A stretch of DNA of 64,000 bases from Hyaloscypha bicolor E (Eukaryota; Ascomycota; Leotiomycetes; Helotiales; Hyaloscyphaceae): contig NW_020194541.1 in assembly GCF_002865645.1 (NCBI RefSeq), forward strand, positions 227,181 to 291,180. The letters are read 5' to 3'. Shown one piece after another: positions 61,488 to 64,000 of the stretch (its first letter is position 1; each line of letters starts with the position of its first letter). Position numbers and translations under genes: made by a program. The notes beneath the pieces are model-generated. The model was not told the DNA's origin, searched no databases, and was given only the letters and a program-made list of their open reading frames with translations.

Positions 61488-64000
61488 ATATTTATTATTT
61501 TAATATATTTTATATAAGATTTCCTTTTATTATAATTTCTTTCTATATTAGTTATTACTAATATATTTATTTAAAAATATAGAAAACAAGAAATAATATT
61601 TTATTATATTTTATTTTAGGGCCTTTAAGAATATCTAGATTTATTATAAAATTTATAATAAGAAATTCTTTATTATTATTTAAAAACTTTAGAAATAATA
61701 AGTAAAACTAATTAGTTTATTTAATTTCCTTATTATTATTAATTATAAGATACTCAAATACTTTAGAATAAAAAAACTTTAAAATAAGAAATAAATATAA
61801 TAAATAAATATTTTATTATTATTTTGTTTCCAAATTAAATAAAAATAATATAATTACTAATATTTTATTTTAAAAGAATAAGCTTATAATTATATTAAAA
61901 TAAGATAAAGAAATAAAAAGAACTTAAATAATTTTTTTTCTTAATCTAATTTATATACTTATTAAAAGAAAAACTTTAGCTTTTGCCTTTATTAAATTAG
62001 AAGAAATAAATAAATTAATAATTATAAATAAAATTTTATAAGCTAATTATATAAATTCTATTTTCGAGAATAAATAAAAGAATGCCTAATAAGAAATTAA
62101 TTTATAAAAAATATTAGAAAATTAATTAATTTATAATAAATTATTATAAATACTAAAAATCTTATAAATTAAGAAATAAGATTTCGGGTTTATTATATTC
62201 TTTACTAGTTTCTTTAAAAATATAAAACATTTTATTAATAAACTTTTATAGCCCTAATTTAATAAGTAAAGAATATAATAATATTTTTATAATAATTAAT
62301 TAATTATTTAAATATTATATTAGCTTACTAATAATTAAGAATATTATAATAAGAATTATTATTAATTTCTTTTACTAATATATTTAGTAATATATTTAGT
62401 AATTTAAAGGCTTTTCTTTTATTATTACTAGTAATTAAGGCCTCTAGTTTATTTTAAACTTTATAAATAAATAATTTAAATTAATTAGAATCAAATTAAA
62501 ACTTTTAATTATAAAATATATTTAAATAAATAAATAAATAAAAATTATTAATTAAATAATTAATATATAACTATATTTCTTTATTAATTATTTCTAAAAT
62601 AATTAGGCAAACTTATTTCTAGTATTTAATATTATAAGTATTATTTACTTTTATGAGTTAATTAGTTTATTTCCCTTAATAATTAATTAAATATTTCTAA
62701 TTATAAAATTTAAAATATTATAAAAAAAGTTTAATTAGAAAAATATATAATAATAAGCTAAAAGAATTAATATAGCTATAATTTATATTTAATAATATAT
62801 AAGTAAGGCTTAAAACTATTAAACTAAATAAGCTAATGAGAAATAATAAAAATTAAACTTTAGCCTAGAAAATATAATTTATATAATTAAAAAAAATAAA
62901 AAGAAATTACTTATTAAATAAATTAGACTTTCTTTTTATAAAACTATTTATAATTATTTAAATAATTAATTACTTTTATTAATTTAATCTTTTATTATTA
63001 TATAAAATCTAGTTAATTTTTATATAAATAGATTTTATAAGAACTTAGCTAATTCTTTATTTAGTTAAATTAATAAAGAGTTTAGCTTTACTAAAATAAA
63101 TAATAAGCTTAAATAAAAGATTAAAAAGATTCTTTTTTTAAAAAATACTTCATAATAAACTTTATTATAAGATTAAATAAAAGAAATAAAATATAAATAA
63201 TAAATAATATTTTATATTAAATTTTGAGAACTTAACTTTAGAACTTTAAAGATTTTATAAATAAAACCCTAATAAAAGCTAGACTTTTTATTTATTTTAA
63301 TTATTAGATTTAGTATATTAAAGAGAATCATTTTAATAAAAACTATTTAAATAATAATAAACTATAATATTAGAGTCTTTAGAACTAGAAGAAAAAAAAG
63401 AATTTTTTTTATAAGCTTTATTTAAATCCAAAATATATTTCCTTTATTAGCTATATTAGTACTTATATATTTTTTAGAATTTAAATAAAACTCTCTTTTA
63501 TTATATTATATTATATTTTATTATTTAAATAAATTTTAAAGTTAAAATAAATATAATTTTATAATTTTATTAATATAAAATATTATAAAAACCTTTTTAA
63601 TTATTATAATCTTAATAATTATTATTATTTTATTATTATTAATATTATAATATTTAAACTAATAAAATTTTTAATAATATAATAAATAATATTATTAATT
63701 ATATCTTATATAACTTTAATAAAAATAGTAATATCTTAAATATAATTTATATAATTACCTTTAATTAATATTTCAGCCAAATTACTTATTTAAATAAAAT
63801 ATATATATAAAATATATTTTATATAACTTTAATAATAATTTTCGAAATTATAATAAAGGAAATTTTAAAAAATAAATCTAATAATAAAATAATCGATTTT
63901 ATTAATATTATTTATAAATTTATTAAAGACTTAAATAATATCTTTATTTTTTTTAAAAAGCCTAATAATAAAGTTAATATTTCTAATAATACTAATAATA

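Larger units (their letters stand above)
50273..64000 (+). mobile_element. chromovirus D (C family), interrupted by copia B, runs off window
   Basis: Second, more decayed copy of the C family. A degraded 5' LTR (50,273-50,457) ends TTATTATA followed by TAATACTAAGCTTA as in C. Gag is about 51,000-52,260, RT about 53,500-54,050; the element is split by copia B and about 220 bp of other sequence, then resumes near 61,560 with RNase H (to ~61,850), integrase (~62,200-62,600), chromodomain (~63,140-63,290) and the extra 3' frame. The 3' LTR lies beyond the window. G/C is almost fully stripped, pointing to an older or more heavily RIPped copy than C. Confidence 0.88.

Overview
The window looks like a piece of a filamentous ascomycete genome (Pezizomycotina, plausibly Sordariomycetes) with a two-speed layout. 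About 57 of the 64 kb is extremely AT-rich DNA made of nested, dead LTR retrotransposons that carry the footprint of repeat-induced point mutation (RIP): Trp and Gln codons read as TAG/TAA, catalytic YLDD reads YLDN, and almost no ORF survives. One GC-balanced island of about 6.4 kb (roughly 35,480-41,860) holds every intact gene. The fungal assignment rests on the RIP pattern, on short introns (89 and 68 nt) with GT..AG ends, and on gene families known from fungal secondary metabolism.

Island, left to right: a trans-acting enoyl reductase (minus, one intron, 35,672-36,864); a divergent promoter; a Diels-Alderase-family protein (plus, 37,300-38,628); a convergent intergenic gap; a two-exon conserved fungal protein of unknown function (minus, 39,218-39,879); a second divergent promoter; and a FUS2-type alpha/beta hydrolase (plus, 40,412-41,698). 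Enoyl reductase + Diels-Alderase + FUS2-type hydrolase is the accessory set used with a PKS-NRPS in cytochalasan-type (and, without the hydrolase, decalin tetramic acid) pathways. No PKS-NRPS, P450 or transporter is in the window, so this is either an orphan mini-cluster or one arm of a cluster split by repeats. The hydrolase lacks the nucleophile Ser and the usual C-terminal His region. The two divergent promoters share an exact 13-bp motif, which suggests common regulation.

Left repeat block (1-35,480): copia element A (521-7,415, plus); an unidentified decayed stretch with a ~220-bp ATT array (7,416-11,800); a truncated gypsy remnant G (~11,800-15,404, plus); chromovirus E (15,405-30,212, plus) with a complete second chromovirus F (20,625-28,450) inserted in its chromodomain; a copia remnant H (minus, ~30,213-33,250) carrying a solo F-family LTR (32,022-32,319) with perfect target-site duplications; and an unidentified minus-strand coding-like remnant up to the island.

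Right repeat block (41,900-64,000): a complete chromovirus C (42,165-50,174, TSD ACTTT); then a second, more decayed copy of the same family, D (from 50,273, running off the window), interrupted by copia element B (54,534-61,487, minus), the same family as A but much less mutated. The copia family carries a conserved, intron-containing antisense gene with its own TATA box near its 3' LTR. All three distinguishable chromovirus families have an extra sense-strand reading frame after the chromodomain.
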